Notes: a model not told the origin generated them from the letters alone. A stretch of DNA of 28,917 bases from Bacteroidales bacterium (GCA_004557185.1 SFEP01000028.1:1-28917), one strand, 5' to 3'; shown: positions 1 through 7,440, numbered from the stretch's first letter. Program-made: numbers and translations.

Positions 1-10
1 GGGAAAAAGG

Positions 11-84
11 AGATGCTACGTAAAAAAACGCACGTAGTACGTAAAAAAACTCACGTCGTTCGTAAATTTTTTTACGTAGCATCT
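11..84. repeat. 18-bp perfect inverted repeat enclosing 21-bp tandem repeats
   Basis: Positions 11-28 and 67-84 are perfect reverse complements (18 bp, 38-nt spacer). Inside, a 21-bp unit beginning acgtaaaaaaac is repeated at 18-38 and 39-59, with a diverged third copy at 60-80. Each unit carries a 7-nt A or T tract. The region is intergenic, downstream of the leftward DHH gene. It could be a cruciform, a dispersed repeat, a curved-DNA segment or a protein-binding site. The structure is directly visible; the function is unknown. Confidence 0.85.
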
Positions 85-117
85 ATTTTCGGCGGGGTGA
101 CGCGCCGTAGAAACAGG

Positions 118-166
118 CCGCCGTGGGAACTTTCTTCCACGGCGGGGAAGAAAGTTCCCACGGCGG
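118..166. repeat. 21-bp perfect inverted repeat (strong hairpin)
   Basis: Arms 118-138 and 146-166 pair over 21 bp without mismatch around a 7-nt loop. The arm begins ccgccgtgggaac. There is only a short T run (gtttt) on the plus side and none on the minus side, so it is not a standard terminator for the leftward gene. A dispersed REP- or MITE-like element would fit, but no second full copy is present in this window. The rest of 1-351 contains no gene I can support. Confidence 0.85.
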
Positions 167-251
167 GTTTTGCGGAGAGTAATAGTTGGAAATCAATCGT
201 TTCGTTTCCCTTGATCCGCGCCGCCGTACACATTTCCCCCCGCCGCCGCAC

Positions 252-291
252 ACAAAACGAGCCCGGCCTCTCGTTGCGGAGAAGTCGGGCT
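252..291 (-). terminator. probable terminator of the DHH phosphoesterase gene
   Basis: Read on the minus strand, a GC-rich stem (agcccg pairing with cgggct, arms about 284-291 and 260-267) is followed by cgttttgtg. It lies about 60 nt past the stop codon of the leftward DHH gene, where a Rho-independent terminator would be expected. The T run is short, so efficiency is uncertain. Confidence 0.55.
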
Positions 292-351
292 GTGTAGGGG
301 GCACTGTGGGGCCGCGGTGGGGGGCTGTGCATGTACGCCACGCCAGGGCGT

Positions 352-1380
352 TTACAGCAGGTCGGCGTAGGCTTTGATGGCGCGTTCGGCCGTGAGCATG
401 GCCTCGCTCAGCGGGAAGGGCAGTTCGCCGCCCGAGGCATTGAGGTGGCCGCCGCCGTGGAAGAATTCCTCGGCCATGCGGTTGCAGGGGAAGTCGTCCA
501 CCGAGCGGAGTGACACGCGCACCACGTCGCGCTCTGTGTCCTCGCGCAGCGATATGCTCAGCCGCATACCTTTTACCTGCAGGGGCATGTTCACCAGTCC
601 CTCGGCATCGCCGCGTATGAAGTGGAAGCGGCGCATCTCCTCACGCGTCAGGGCGAAGATGGAGGCGTGGCGGTTGTAGTAGAAGCGCAGTTTACGGTAG
701 AGTATGTAGCCCGTGAGGCGCATGCGGTCCTCTGAGTAGACGTTGAAGACGTTGCGGTAAATCTTGTCCTTGTCGATGCCCTTGGTGAGGAGCATGGAGA
801 TGACTTCGTAGATTTCGGGGTCGTTGGAGTTGTAGGTGAAGCCGCCCGTGTCCGTCATCATGCCTGTGTAGAGGCACACGGCGGCCTTTTGCGGCAGCGC
901 GTCCCAGCCACCGAGTTCGATGATGAGGCGGCACACAATTTCGCTTGTGGAGCAGCGTGTGGGGAACGACACCACCTGCGCGGCTATGCTGCGGTCGGGG
1001 TCGAGGTGGTGGTCGATGATGATGCGCTTGGCCTGGGCTGCGGCCACGGGAGCCTGCATCTCCTGCAGGCGTTGCAGACCGTTGAAGTCGAGGCAGAAAA
1101 TGAGGTCAGCTTGTGCAATGACCTGCTCGGCCTCCGCCTCGTGGCGGGCATAGAAGCGGATGTCCTGGCTGCCGGGCATCCAGCGCAGAAAGTCGGGGAA
1201 GGGCGTGGGCATGACGATGTCCACCTGTTTGCCCTGCTGCCGCAGGTATTCGGCCCAGCCCAGCGACGAGCCCACGGCATCGCCGTCGGGCCCTCGATGG
1301 GCGCAGATGAGGATGCGGCTGCTCTGGGCAATGTGCGTACGGAGTGCCTGCAACTCCTGCTCGTTGAGTAGGTTTTTCAT
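352..1380 (-). CDS. DHH/DHHA1 phosphoesterase (NrnA-like oligoribonuclease / pAp phosphatase)
   Basis: The 342-residue product has the full DHH-DHHA1 layout. Motif I is HRGPDGDA (H28, D32, D34), D98 sits in FCLDF, the DHH motif is D123-H124-H125, and MTDTGGF carries D177. The C-terminal DHHA1 substrate-binding motif GGGH is at 309-312. These residues bind two metal ions, usually Mn2+. NrnA-type members degrade 2-5-nt RNA to mononucleotides and dephosphorylate 3'-phosphoadenosine 5'-phosphate; whether this protein does both is inferred from the family. The length is close to that of NrnA. There is no signal peptide, so it acts in the cytoplasm. The ATG at 1380 lies 16 nt after the rpe stop codon, so the two are probably co-transcribed. 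A related c-di-AMP or pApA phosphodiesterase role cannot be excluded. Confidence 0.88.
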   Translation of the reverse strand: MKNLLNEQELQALRTHIAQSSRILICAHRGPDGDAVGSSLGWAEYLRQQGKQVDIVMPTPFPDFLRWMPGSQDIRFYARHEAEAEQVIAQADLIFCLDFNGLQRLQEMQAPVAAAQAKRIIIDHHLDPDRSIAAQVVSFPTRCSTSEIVCRLIIELGGWDALPQKAAVCLYTGMMTDTGGFTYNSNDPEIYEVISMLLTKGIDKDKIYRNVFNVYSEDRMRLTGYILYRKLRFYYNRHASIFALTREEMRRFHFIRGDAEGLVNMPLQVKGMRLSISLREDTERDVVRVSLRSVDDFPCNRMAEEFFHGGGHLNASGGELPFPLSEAMLTAERAIKAYADLL

Positions 1381-1396
1381 AGCTCTCGTTCAAGTG

Positions 1397-2044
1397 TTAA
1401 AGGGCTTTGAGCGCGTTGATTTCGGCCAGAGGGTTGGGGGCGTGGAAGATGGCTGAGCCAGCCACCAGCACGTCGGCGCCGGCCTCGACAAGCTGCGCGC
1501 CCGTCTGGCGGTTCACGCCGCCGTCCACCTCGATGAGGGCTTTGGAGCCTGTGCGGTCGATGAGTTCGCGCAGGCGGCGCGTCTTGTCGAGGGCTTGCGG
1601 AATGAACTTCTGTCCGCCGAAACCAGGGTTGACCGACATGAGCATCACCAGGTCGAGGTCGGTAATGATTTCCTCCAGGCAGCTCACGGGGGTGTGCGGG
1701 TTGAGCGTCACGCCGGCCATCATGCCCTCGGCCTTAATCTGCTGCACCACGCGGTGCAGGTGTGTGCAGGCTTCGTAGTGCACGTTCATCACCTTGGCGC
1801 CGAGGGCTTTCACCTCTTTCACAAACTTCTCGGGCCGCACAATCATGAGGTGCACGTCGAGGGGCTTGGTGGCGTGTGCGGCCATGGCCTGCATCACGGG
1901 GAAGCCAAAGGATATGTTGGGAACAAACTCGCCGTCCATCACGTCGAGGTGGTACCAGTCGCACTGGCTGCCGTTGAGCATCTCGATGTCGCGTTGCAGG
2001 TTGCCGAAGTCGGCCGAAAGCAGTGAGGGGGATACAATAGCCAT
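1397..2044 (-). CDS. rpe: ribulose-phosphate 3-epimerase
   Basis: Interconverts D-ribulose 5-phosphate and D-xylulose 5-phosphate in the pentose phosphate pathway. The 215-residue protein starts MAIVSPSLLSADF, the standard N-terminus of the family. It has the metal-binding and catalytic motifs HLDVMDG (H32, D34, M36, D37) and DVHLMI (H65), then MSVNPGFGGQKF and EVDGGVN, in the order of the TIM barrel. The frame stays open upstream for 45 more codons, but that stretch is low-quality coding sequence and contains a TAccTTTG -7 element, so the ATG at 2044 is the better start. It leads the DHH gene in a probable two-gene operon. Confidence 0.95.
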   Translation of the reverse strand: MAIVSPSLLSADFGNLQRDIEMLNGSQCDWYHLDVMDGEFVPNISFGFPVMQAMAAHATKPLDVHLMIVRPEKFVKEVKALGAKVMNVHYEACTHLHRVVQQIKAEGMMAGVTLNPHTPVSCLEEIITDLDLVMLMSVNPGFGGQKFIPQALDKTRRLRELIDRTGSKALIEVDGGVNRQTGAQLVEAGADVLVAGSAIFHAPNPLAEINALKAL

Positions 2045-2079
2045 AATGAAGTGCTTGTTTTTCTGTTTTTTTGAAGATG

Positions 2080-2087
2080 CAAAGGTA
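2080..2087 (-). promoter_or_regulatory. Bacteroidetes -7 element (TAccTTTG) for rpe
   Basis: On the minus strand TAccTTTG matches the TAnnTTTG consensus used by the primary sigma factor of Bacteroidetes. It would place the transcript start near 2073 and leave an AT-rich leader of about 30 nt before the rpe ATG. No TTTG is found at the -33 spacing, so this is a half-match. Confidence 0.5.
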
Positions 2088-2225
2088 ACGAAAAACTGAC
2101 GAGGCGCGGCGCGGAGTAAATGTAAAAAAATAGGCGAGCATGGGAGAGCTGACGCCGGCCGGGTAGGGTGGGGCGGCAATACGCATATAGCCAGCCAGTG
2201 TCCGCTCTATTAAAAATTGAAATGG

Positions 2226-2233
2226 TAAATTTG
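2226..2233 (+). promoter_or_regulatory. Bacteroidetes -7 element (TAaaTTTG) for the S9 peptidase
   Basis: TAAATTTG matches the -7 consensus TAnnTTTG, 46 nt before the ATG at 2280. The expected -33 TTTG is absent at 19-21 nt spacing. The position fits the only promoter-sized gap between the divergent rpe and S9 peptidase genes. Confidence 0.45.
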
Positions 2234-2279
2234 CGCGTTACTCCTTTCAAAGAGCGACCGCGTAACAAATGCAAGCATT

Positions 2280-4121
2280 ATGGAACATAGACTGATACCG
2301 CTGGAAGACTTCTTCCGCAACTCGGAGCGCACGTCGTTCCAACTCTCGCCCGACGGCCGCCACCTGGCCTATCTGGCACCCTATGAGAACCGCATGAACG
2401 TGTATGTCAGACCGTTGGGAGGCGACACCGACCAGCCGCTGCGTGTGACAGAAGAAACGGCGCGCGACGTGGCAGGCTATTGCTGGGCTGACAACGAGCG
2501 GCTGCTCTTTATGAAAGATGTGGGCGGCGATGAGAACTACCAGCTCTTCGGCGTGCGTTGCGACGGCAGCGACCTCAGAGCCTACACGCCCTTTCCCGGC
2601 GTGCGCACCGCCCTGCTCGACGACCTCGAGGAGCAGCCCGACGTGGTGATGATTGAGATGAACCGCCGCAACCCTGAGGTATTCGATCCTTACCGCCTGA
2701 ATCTGCGAACGGGCGAGCTGACCTTGCTGGCCGAGAACCCCGGTAATTATCAGGGGTGGATGACCGACCACCAGGGACGTCTGCGCGCTGCCACCGCCAT
2801 TGTGGACGGGGTGAACACCCAACTGCTCTACCGCGACACGGAAGACGAACCCTTCCGCGTGGTGCTGACTACGAACTTCAAGACGACGGTAAACTTCCTG
2901 CTCTTCACGCCCGACGACAAGCAGGTGTATGCCGTGTCGAACCGCGACCGCGACAAACTCGCCCTCGTGCTGATGGACCCTGCCAGCGCCACCGAACTGG
3001 AGGTGCTCTACGAGGATGAGCGCTACGACGTGTCGTCGATCATGTATTCTCGCAAACGCAAAAAACTGCTGAGCGTGTACTGCACCGGCCACAAGGAACC
3101 CGTGCGCCACTACTTCGACGAGGAGGAGCGTGCCCTGCGCGAACGCATCAAACGGCACTTTCCGCACCACCGCGTGGCCGTGGCCGACACCGACAAGGCC
3201 GAGGAAAATTACCTGCTCTACGCTGGTGGCGACCGCACCCGCGGAGCCTACTATCACTATGTGCCTCAGACTGATACGCTCACGCTGCTGGCCGAACTCG
3301 CGCCTTGGCTGCACGAGGAGGAAATGGCCGAAATGCACGCCGTGACCTACACCACACGCGACGGCCTGACCATTGAAGCTTACCTCTCGTTGCCCTATGG
3401 ACTCACGCCTGCCACGGCCCGCCACCTGCCCGTGGTCATTCATCCGCATGGTGGACCCTGGGCTCGCGACACATGGGGCTATTCATCCGTGGTGCAGTTT
3501 CTCTGCAACAGGGGCTATGCCGTGATGCGCATGAACTTTCGCGGCTCCACGGGCTATGGCCGCCGTTTCCTGGAGGCCTCCTACAAACAGTGGGGGCTGC
3601 GCATGCAGGACGACATCACCGACGCCGTGGAGTGGCTCAAGGCGCAGGGCATTGCCGACCCCAAACGCATCGCCATCTACGGCGCAAGTTACGGCGGCTA
3701 TGCCACGCTGGCGGGCGTCGCCTTTACGCCGAAACTCTACGCTTGCGGGGTGGACTACGTGGGGGTGTCGAACCTCTTCACCTTCATGCAGACCATTCCG
3801 CCCTATTGGCGTCCCATGCTCGAGATGATGTACGAGCAGGTGGGTAATCCCGAAACCGACCGCGAACAGTTGGCTGCCACGTCGCCCGCCCTGCATGCCG
3901 ACCGCATCGAAGTGCCGCTCTTCATTGCTCAGGGGGCGAACGACCCACGCGTCAACAAGGCCGAGAGCGACCAGATGGTGGCCGCACTCCGCGAACGTGG
4001 CGTGGAGGTGGAGTATATGGTGAAGGAAGACGAGGGGCACGGGTTCAGTCAGGAGGAAAACCGCTTCGACTTCTACCGCGCCATGGAGGCCTTCCTGGCC
4101 AAGCACCTCGGCAGAGCGTAG
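2280..4121 (+). CDS. S9 family prolyl oligopeptidase-like serine peptidase
   Basis: The 613-residue protein has the two-part S9 layout: an N-terminal beta-propeller region (about 1-345, with the typical LSPDGRHLAYLAPYENR opening) and a C-terminal alpha/beta-hydrolase (about 350-613). The catalytic triad is visible: Ser470 in GASYGG, Asp555 in GANDPRV and His587 in DEGHGF. HPHGGPWARD supplies the oxyanion-hole region. Members cleave short peptides, often after proline or from acylated N-termini; the sequence resembles the acylaminoacyl-peptidase (S9C) side more than classical POP. No signal peptide is present, so it is probably cytoplasmic peptide turnover. It is a single gene divergent from rpe and convergent with purT. 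The start at 2280 gives the conserved N-terminus directly. Confidence 0.9.
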   Translation: MEHRLIPLEDFFRNSERTSFQLSPDGRHLAYLAPYENRMNVYVRPLGGDTDQPLRVTEETARDVAGYCWADNERLLFMKDVGGDENYQLFGVRCDGSDLRAYTPFPGVRTALLDDLEEQPDVVMIEMNRRNPEVFDPYRLNLRTGELTLLAENPGNYQGWMTDHQGRLRAATAIVDGVNTQLLYRDTEDEPFRVVLTTNFKTTVNFLLFTPDDKQVYAVSNRDRDKLALVLMDPASATELEVLYEDERYDVSSIMYSRKRKKLLSVYCTGHKEPVRHYFDEEERALRERIKRHFPHHRVAVADTDKAEENYLLYAGGDRTRGAYYHYVPQTDTLTLLAELAPWLHEEEMAEMHAVTYTTRDGLTIEAYLSLPYGLTPATARHLPVVIHPHGGPWARDTWGYSSVVQFLCNRGYAVMRMNFRGSTGYGRRFLEASYKQWGLRMQDDITDAVEWLKAQGIADPKRIAIYGASYGGYATLAGVAFTPKLYACGVDYVGVSNLFTFMQTIPPYWRPMLEMMYEQVGNPETDREQLAATSPALHADRIEVPLFIAQGANDPRVNKAESDQMVAALRERGVEVEYMVKEDEGHGFSQEENRFDFYRAMEAFLAKHLGRA

Positions 4122-4276
4122 GCCTCGGCCGGCTCTTGCCCGGCCGCTGCGGTGCATCATCGGCCGGCGCCTCTGTGCTCTGCCCAAGGGACTGCTGCCC
4201 GCCGCGGCCATTTCTCTTCATAAAAAGCCTTGTTTTGTCCCTTGTGGCTTCTGTATTTCCGTACAATTGTGCAGAA

Positions 4277-4310
4277 AAAAATCCTGCGTCAGTGATGGCG
4301 CAGGATTTTT
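4277..4310. terminator. bidirectional terminator between the S9 peptidase and purT
   Basis: A 12-bp perfect stem (4277-4288 with 4299-4310) has a 10-nt loop. A run of T follows the stem on both strands (atttttatat on plus, seven T on minus). It sits between two convergent genes and can terminate both. Confidence 0.85.
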
Positions 4311-4320
4311 ATATGTATTT

Positions 4321-4399
4321 CAGATTTAAGAAACAGGGAATAAGGCGTTTAATGGATGAATATGAGGAAATATATTGACACGCCTTATTTCTCAATCTG
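4321..4399 (-). other. second stem-loop in the 3' region of purT
   Basis: Positions 4340-4348 (ataaggcgt) pair with 4380-4388, extended by a few more pairs, and the outer arms 4321-4326 and 4394-4399 (cagatt/aatctg) also match. The structure begins about 10 nt past the purT stop codon, before the bidirectional terminator. It may be a processing or stability element; no role is proven. Confidence 0.45.
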
Positions 4400-4409
4400 G
4401 AAGAAAGAC

Positions 4410-5573
4410 TTAATAAACCTCAACGTAAGAGGCCAGACGCTTGGCTTTGTCGCGCAAGGCTTCGAGGTCGCCGTCGAGGGCGTCGTTGCATACCACCACA
4501 CCCATGCGGCGGTTGACGCGGGTCGTCGGTTTGCCGAAGATGCGGATGTCGGCATCCTCCTCGCACGTTAGTTCGATGCCCTTGTAGTGCGGCGGTTCCT
4601 GACTGGCAATGGGCGAGAGAATGACCGCGCTGGCACCGATGCGTAGCGGTTTGATGCAAGGAATGGGCAGGCCCAGCACGGCGCGCAGGTGCAGTTCGAA
4701 CTCGTTGAAGTTCTGCGTGCCAGCCAGCGTAACCATGCCTGTGTCGTGCGGACGAGGCGACAATTCGCTGAAATACACGCCGTTTTCGTGGCTGAGGAAG
4801 AACTCCACACCCCAAATACCAGCTCCCGTGAGGGCTGCCGTCACCTTATCGGCCATGCGCTGTGCCTCGGCCAAATGTTCGGGCGTGATGGCTGCGGGTT
4901 GGAAACTCTCGCGGTAGTCGCCGCCCTTCTGCACGTGGCCAATGGGCGGGCAGAACAGCGTGGGGCCGTTCTTCTGGGTGACGGTGAGCAGGGTGATTTC
5001 GCTGTCGAAGTGGATGAATTCCTCAATGATGACCTCGGCAATGTCGCCGCGGCTTCCGCCCATAGCATATTCCCATGCGTGCTGCAGGTCGTCGGCCGTC
5101 TTCACGAGCGACTGCCCCTTGCCCGACGACGACATGAGCGGTTTCACAACGCAGGGGAAGCCGATAACTTCGGCATGTGCCTTGAGTTCGTCGAACGACT
5201 TGGCGTAGAAGTACTTGGCCGTTTTCAGTCCCAGCTCCTTCGCTGCCAGGTCACGTATAGCCTTGCGGTTCATGGTGAAGTTGACGGCACGTGCCGAGGG
5301 CGTCACCTGTATGCCTTCTTTCTCGAAGTCGTAGAGGCGCTCCGTGCGGATGGCCTCGATTTCAGGCACGATGATGTCGGGCTTATGCTTGGCCACCACC
5401 TCCTGCAGGCGGTCGCCGTCGAGCATGGAGAACACCTCGAACTCGTCGGCCACCTGCATGGCGGGGGCGCCGGCATATGAGTCGCAGGCCACGACATACT
5501 GTCCCAGACGCTGGGCGGCGATGACAAACTCCTTGCCGAGTTCTCCTGAACCCAAAAGCAAAATCTTTTTCAT
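4410..5573 (-). CDS. purT: formate-dependent phosphoribosylglycinamide formyltransferase (GAR transformylase 2)
   Basis: PurT makes formyl-GAR from GAR, formate and ATP in the third step of de novo purine synthesis, independently of 10-formyl-THF. The 387 residues match the family length (about 390). The ATP-grasp order is visible: an N-terminal GSGELGKEF nucleotide-fold motif (8-16), EIEAIRTERL (71-80), the glycine-rich loop MSSSGKGQS (147-155), and the metal-binding C-terminal part with FFLSHENGVYFSELSPRPHD. The ATG at 5573 gives MKKILLLGSG, the expected start. It is a single cytoplasmic gene with its own -7 element and a structured leader, ending at a terminator shared with the S9 peptidase. 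PurK is a relative, but the ELSPRPHDTGMV segment supports PurT. Confidence 0.95.
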   Translation of the reverse strand: MKKILLLGSGELGKEFVIAAQRLGQYVVACDSYAGAPAMQVADEFEVFSMLDGDRLQEVVAKHKPDIIVPEIEAIRTERLYDFEKEGIQVTPSARAVNFTMNRKAIRDLAAKELGLKTAKYFYAKSFDELKAHAEVIGFPCVVKPLMSSSGKGQSLVKTADDLQHAWEYAMGGSRGDIAEVIIEEFIHFDSEITLLTVTQKNGPTLFCPPIGHVQKGGDYRESFQPAAITPEHLAEAQRMADKVTAALTGAGIWGVEFFLSHENGVYFSELSPRPHDTGMVTLAGTQNFNEFELHLRAVLGLPIPCIKPLRIGASAVILSPIASQEPPHYKGIELTCEEDADIRIFGKPTTRVNRRMGVVVCNDALDGDLEALRDKAKRLASYVEVY

Positions 5574-5624
5574 AACGTGATGTATAAGGGGATGATAGAA
5601 AGTCGTTTGATGGGATAAATAAAG

Positions 5625-5666
5625 ACAGTCTGAGCGGCCGTGCGGTGCATCTGCCGTTCAGACTGT
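5625..5666 (-). other. stem-loop upstream of purT (leader structure or terminator)
   Basis: Arms 5625-5633 and 5658-5666 (acagtctga/tcagactgt) pair perfectly and continue with a G-T pair and four more pairs. On the minus strand the 3' arm is followed by tctttatttatcc, a T-rich tract, so it could terminate transcription from the small ORF upstream. It could equally be the 5' end of the purT mRNA, since the predicted start site lies inside it. Confidence 0.6.
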
Positions 5667-5667
5667 G

Positions 5668-5683
5668 CAAATTTACGTAAATT
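5668..5683 (-). promoter_or_regulatory. purT -7 element (TAaaTTTG) overlapping a 14-bp palindrome
   Basis: On the minus strand TAAATTTG (5668-5675) matches the Bacteroidetes -7 consensus. It overlaps aatttacgtaaatt (5670-5683), a perfect 14-bp palindrome that could be an operator. The -33 position reads tggc rather than TTTG, a weak match. Confidence 0.45.
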
Positions 5684-5739
5684 CTATGGAACTTGCCATG
5701 CAGTGCCTTGCTTTTGGGGCGGTGCAAGGCCGTGTGCGG

Positions 5740-5895
5740 TCAGCAGTCGGCCTGTGTGGGATATGCCGCCATGCAGGCCAGCAGACGGGCATCGTGCTCG
5801 TGGCACGTGTTGGGATTGTAGAGGCGGGCAAATAGGCGCAGAAACTGCAGTGACTGCTCGCTGGGATGTGTGGGCTCTGGAGTAGAATGGTCCAT
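5740..5895 (-). CDS. small hypothetical protein (51 aa)
   Basis: A 51-codon frame runs from ATG at 5895 to TGA at 5740 on the minus strand, between the sigma factor and purT. The product starts MDHSTPEPTHPSEQSLQFLR and has three Cys (31, 41, 51), a short amphipathic stretch SLQFLRLFARLY, then CHEHDARLLACMAAYP. It has no signal peptide or membrane segment. The composition looks like real protein rather than a shadow frame, and a stem-loop follows it before purT. I do not recognise the family. There is no clear promoter; a terminator-like stem at 6024-6062 separates it from the sigma gene. The region around it (5574-6092) holds no other gene. Confidence 0.45.
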   Translation of the reverse strand: MDHSTPEPTHPSEQSLQFLRLFARLYNPNTCHEHDARLLACMAAYPTQADC

Positions 5896-6023
5896 AGGCT
5901 GAGGATGAAAGGGGGTGAGGGTAGGGGCGCCCCGTAGGTGAGCGCTTTACATCTCTATAAACGGAGAGGCGTGCAGTTTAGTGTAAGGCAGGGCAAAAAT
6001 ATTCGAGTGCAGTGGCACAAGAA

Positions 6024-6062
6024 ACGCCCCAAACCGTCGGTTGCAGCGGCGGTATGGGGCGT
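6024..6062 (-). terminator. probable terminator of the sigma factor gene
   Basis: Positions 6024-6031 (acgcccca) pair with 6055-6062 (tggggcgt), with four further inner pairs after one mismatch. On the minus strand the stem is followed by ttcttg, a weak T tract. It lies about 30 nt past the sigma factor stop codon. Confidence 0.5.
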
Positions 6063-6092
6063 GAATTGGAGGGTATGACTACCTGTTAACTC

Positions 6093-6683
6093 TCAGATGC
6101 TGAGTGAAATGTGGTGTTCTTTGGCCATGCGGCGCATGTTCTGTATGGCGTAGTGCATGCGGCCTAATGCGGTGTTGATGCTAATGCCTTTGAGTTCAGC
6201 AATTTCCTTGAAACTCATGTCCTGGTAGAAGCGCATGAACACCACTTCGCGCTGTGCGTCGGGCAGGTGGTTCATGATTTTTTTTACGTCGACCATCACC
6301 TGTTCCCTCACCATTTCGTCCTCGCGGTCACGTTCGGCCTGCAGGAGCGAGGCGTGGCTTGCGCCTTCTACCTCCTCGTCATAGACGATTTGCTCGTTGT
6401 TCTCGTTGCGAAACTGGTCAACGAGCAGGTTGTGGGCAATGCGTGTGAGCCAGGCGTAGAATTTCCCGTTGCCCGTGTAGCGTTGTTGGCGTATCGACAC
6501 AATGGCTTTGACGAACGTCTCCTGAAAGAGGTCGTCGGCCAAGTCGGCATTACGTACGTAGTAGCGAATGAAGCTATATAACCTATCTTGATGGCGGCTG
6601 AGCAAGGTGTCGAAAGCCGCGTTCTGACCCGATATAAATAAGTTGACCAATTGGTCATCGGTCATGGCGGTCAAGTGTTCCAT
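6093..6683 (-). CDS. ECF-type RNA polymerase sigma-70 family factor
   Basis: The 196-residue protein has sigma region 2 (about 20-95), with DDLFQETFVKAI in 2.2 and FYAWLTRIAHNLLVDQFR in 2.3-2.4, and region 4 (about 135-185). Region 4 holds LPDAQREVVFMRFYQDMSF and the helix-turn-helix FKEIAELKGISINTALGR. Regions 1 and 3 are missing, as in ECF factors, and an acidic linker (about 98-130) joins the two domains. It directs core RNA polymerase to alternative promoters in the cytoplasm. No anti-sigma (FecR-like) or SusC gene is adjacent, so it is not a typical transport-linked ECF; it resembles the stand-alone sigma factors common in Bacteroidales. Two starts are possible, 6683 (used) and 6665; the first fits the usual N-terminal length. 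The target genes are unknown. Confidence 0.88.
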   Translation of the reverse strand: MEHLTAMTDDQLVNLFISGQNAAFDTLLSRHQDRLYSFIRYYVRNADLADDLFQETFVKAIVSIRQQRYTGNGKFYAWLTRIAHNLLVDQFRNENNEQIVYDEEVEGASHASLLQAERDREDEMVREQVMVDVKKIMNHLPDAQREVVFMRFYQDMSFKEIAELKGISINTALGRMHYAIQNMRRMAKEHHISLSI

Positions 6684-7037
6684 TACTTATGCAGTTTGTA
6701 GTGATGAAGTAATGCTGTTCCGATAGGCTATATAATTTTGTTAGAAAAGTTCAACTTGGAGGCAAAAGTAAGTATTCCTTTCTCGTCGGCCAAGCAATGT
6801 GTCGAAAAAATAGGCTGTTTAGGAGATAATGCACACCTTGTTGTTATGTACGAGTTTGCAGAATAGCTACTTTTCCGCCCGCTGGCTGTGTTGCGAAAAG
6901 GAGGCGGGGCGAAGAAATGCAGCATAAAGCCTCGCACATGCCCGGTTGAACGTATGTGCCGCCTTCCTCGTCATGCGGGATGCGGCCCTGGCGGAACGCC
7001 CCCGTTTCCCGTGAAAAATAGATGCTTTGTCAGAAAA

Positions 7038-7130
7038 TTTTTCCTACGTGAAAAAATTTTTTCAAGGCATGAAAAATTATTTTCAAGGCATGACAAAAAA
7101 TTTTCAAGGCATGGAAATTATTTTGAAAAT
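7038..7130. repeat. 21-bp tandem repeats with alternating A/T tracts
   Basis: The core ttttcaaggcatg occurs at 7059-7071, 7080-7092 and 7101-7113, exactly 21 bp apart, with a degenerate copy at 7038-7050 (tttttcctacgtg). Between cores lie A/T tracts of 8-12 bp, ending with ttttgaaaat at 7121-7130. The period equals two helical turns, so the tracts are phased and the DNA may be curved. It lies in the otherwise gene-free stretch 6684-7408. The only other structure there is gcctctcg (7311-7318), whose reverse complement is at 7388-7395. Confidence 0.75.
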
Positions 7131-7408
7131 AGTGCCGTGTGTGCAGTGTCCGTTCGCGTGTTGACGAGCGAAAGGAGCATGGGCAGCGCGCGGCGGGGAT
7201 GCGGCCCGTACCCCCTGCGCAGGCAGCGGCTACAGGGTTTGAGAGCCGATGGAAGGGACGTAGGGGAAGAGGCAAATGTTAAAAGTTAATCGGGAAAGCG
7301 GAAAAATGTAGCCTCTCGCGGCTTTCTTAACCTGTTAACACAGAGCAAGGAAGCATAACTGGCGCCGCAGCTACGAGCAGCCTGCACCGAGAGGCGTGTA
7401 AAAAGCCG

Positions 7409-7440
7409 TTTGCGACTATCAAAAAAAGTAATTACATTTG
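7409..7440 (+). promoter_or_regulatory. full Bacteroidetes promoter of the radical SAM gene
   Basis: TTTG at 7409-7412 and TAcaTTTG at 7433-7440, separated by 20 nt, match the -33/-7 consensus of Bacteroidetes exactly. The predicted transcript start is near 7447. The element overlaps the upstream part of the open frame that begins at a TTG at 7410, so translation cannot start at 7410 from this promoter. Confidence 0.7.

Noticed and set aside
13..297. 94-codon frame with a repeated RKKTHVV peptide
   Set aside because: The repeat is the translation of a 21-bp DNA repeat, the frame crosses two perfect inverted repeats, and the rest has no protein-like pattern.
2247..3449. 400-codon frame antisense to the S9 peptidase
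   Set aside because: His/Val/Gly-rich shadow of a high-GC gene with an intact catalytic triad on the other strand.
4136..4378. 80-codon frame downstream of the S9 peptidase
   Set aside because: It reads through the bidirectional terminator and has no coding signature.
7038..7130. CRISPR-like array
   Set aside because: Repeats are 13-nt cores with 8-nt AT-rich gaps, no spacer diversity and no cas genes.
6888..7289. 133-codon frame with repeated FSRH peptides
   Set aside because: It starts at TTG and is open mainly because the 21-bp repeats keep frame; its composition is unlike the neighbouring proteins.
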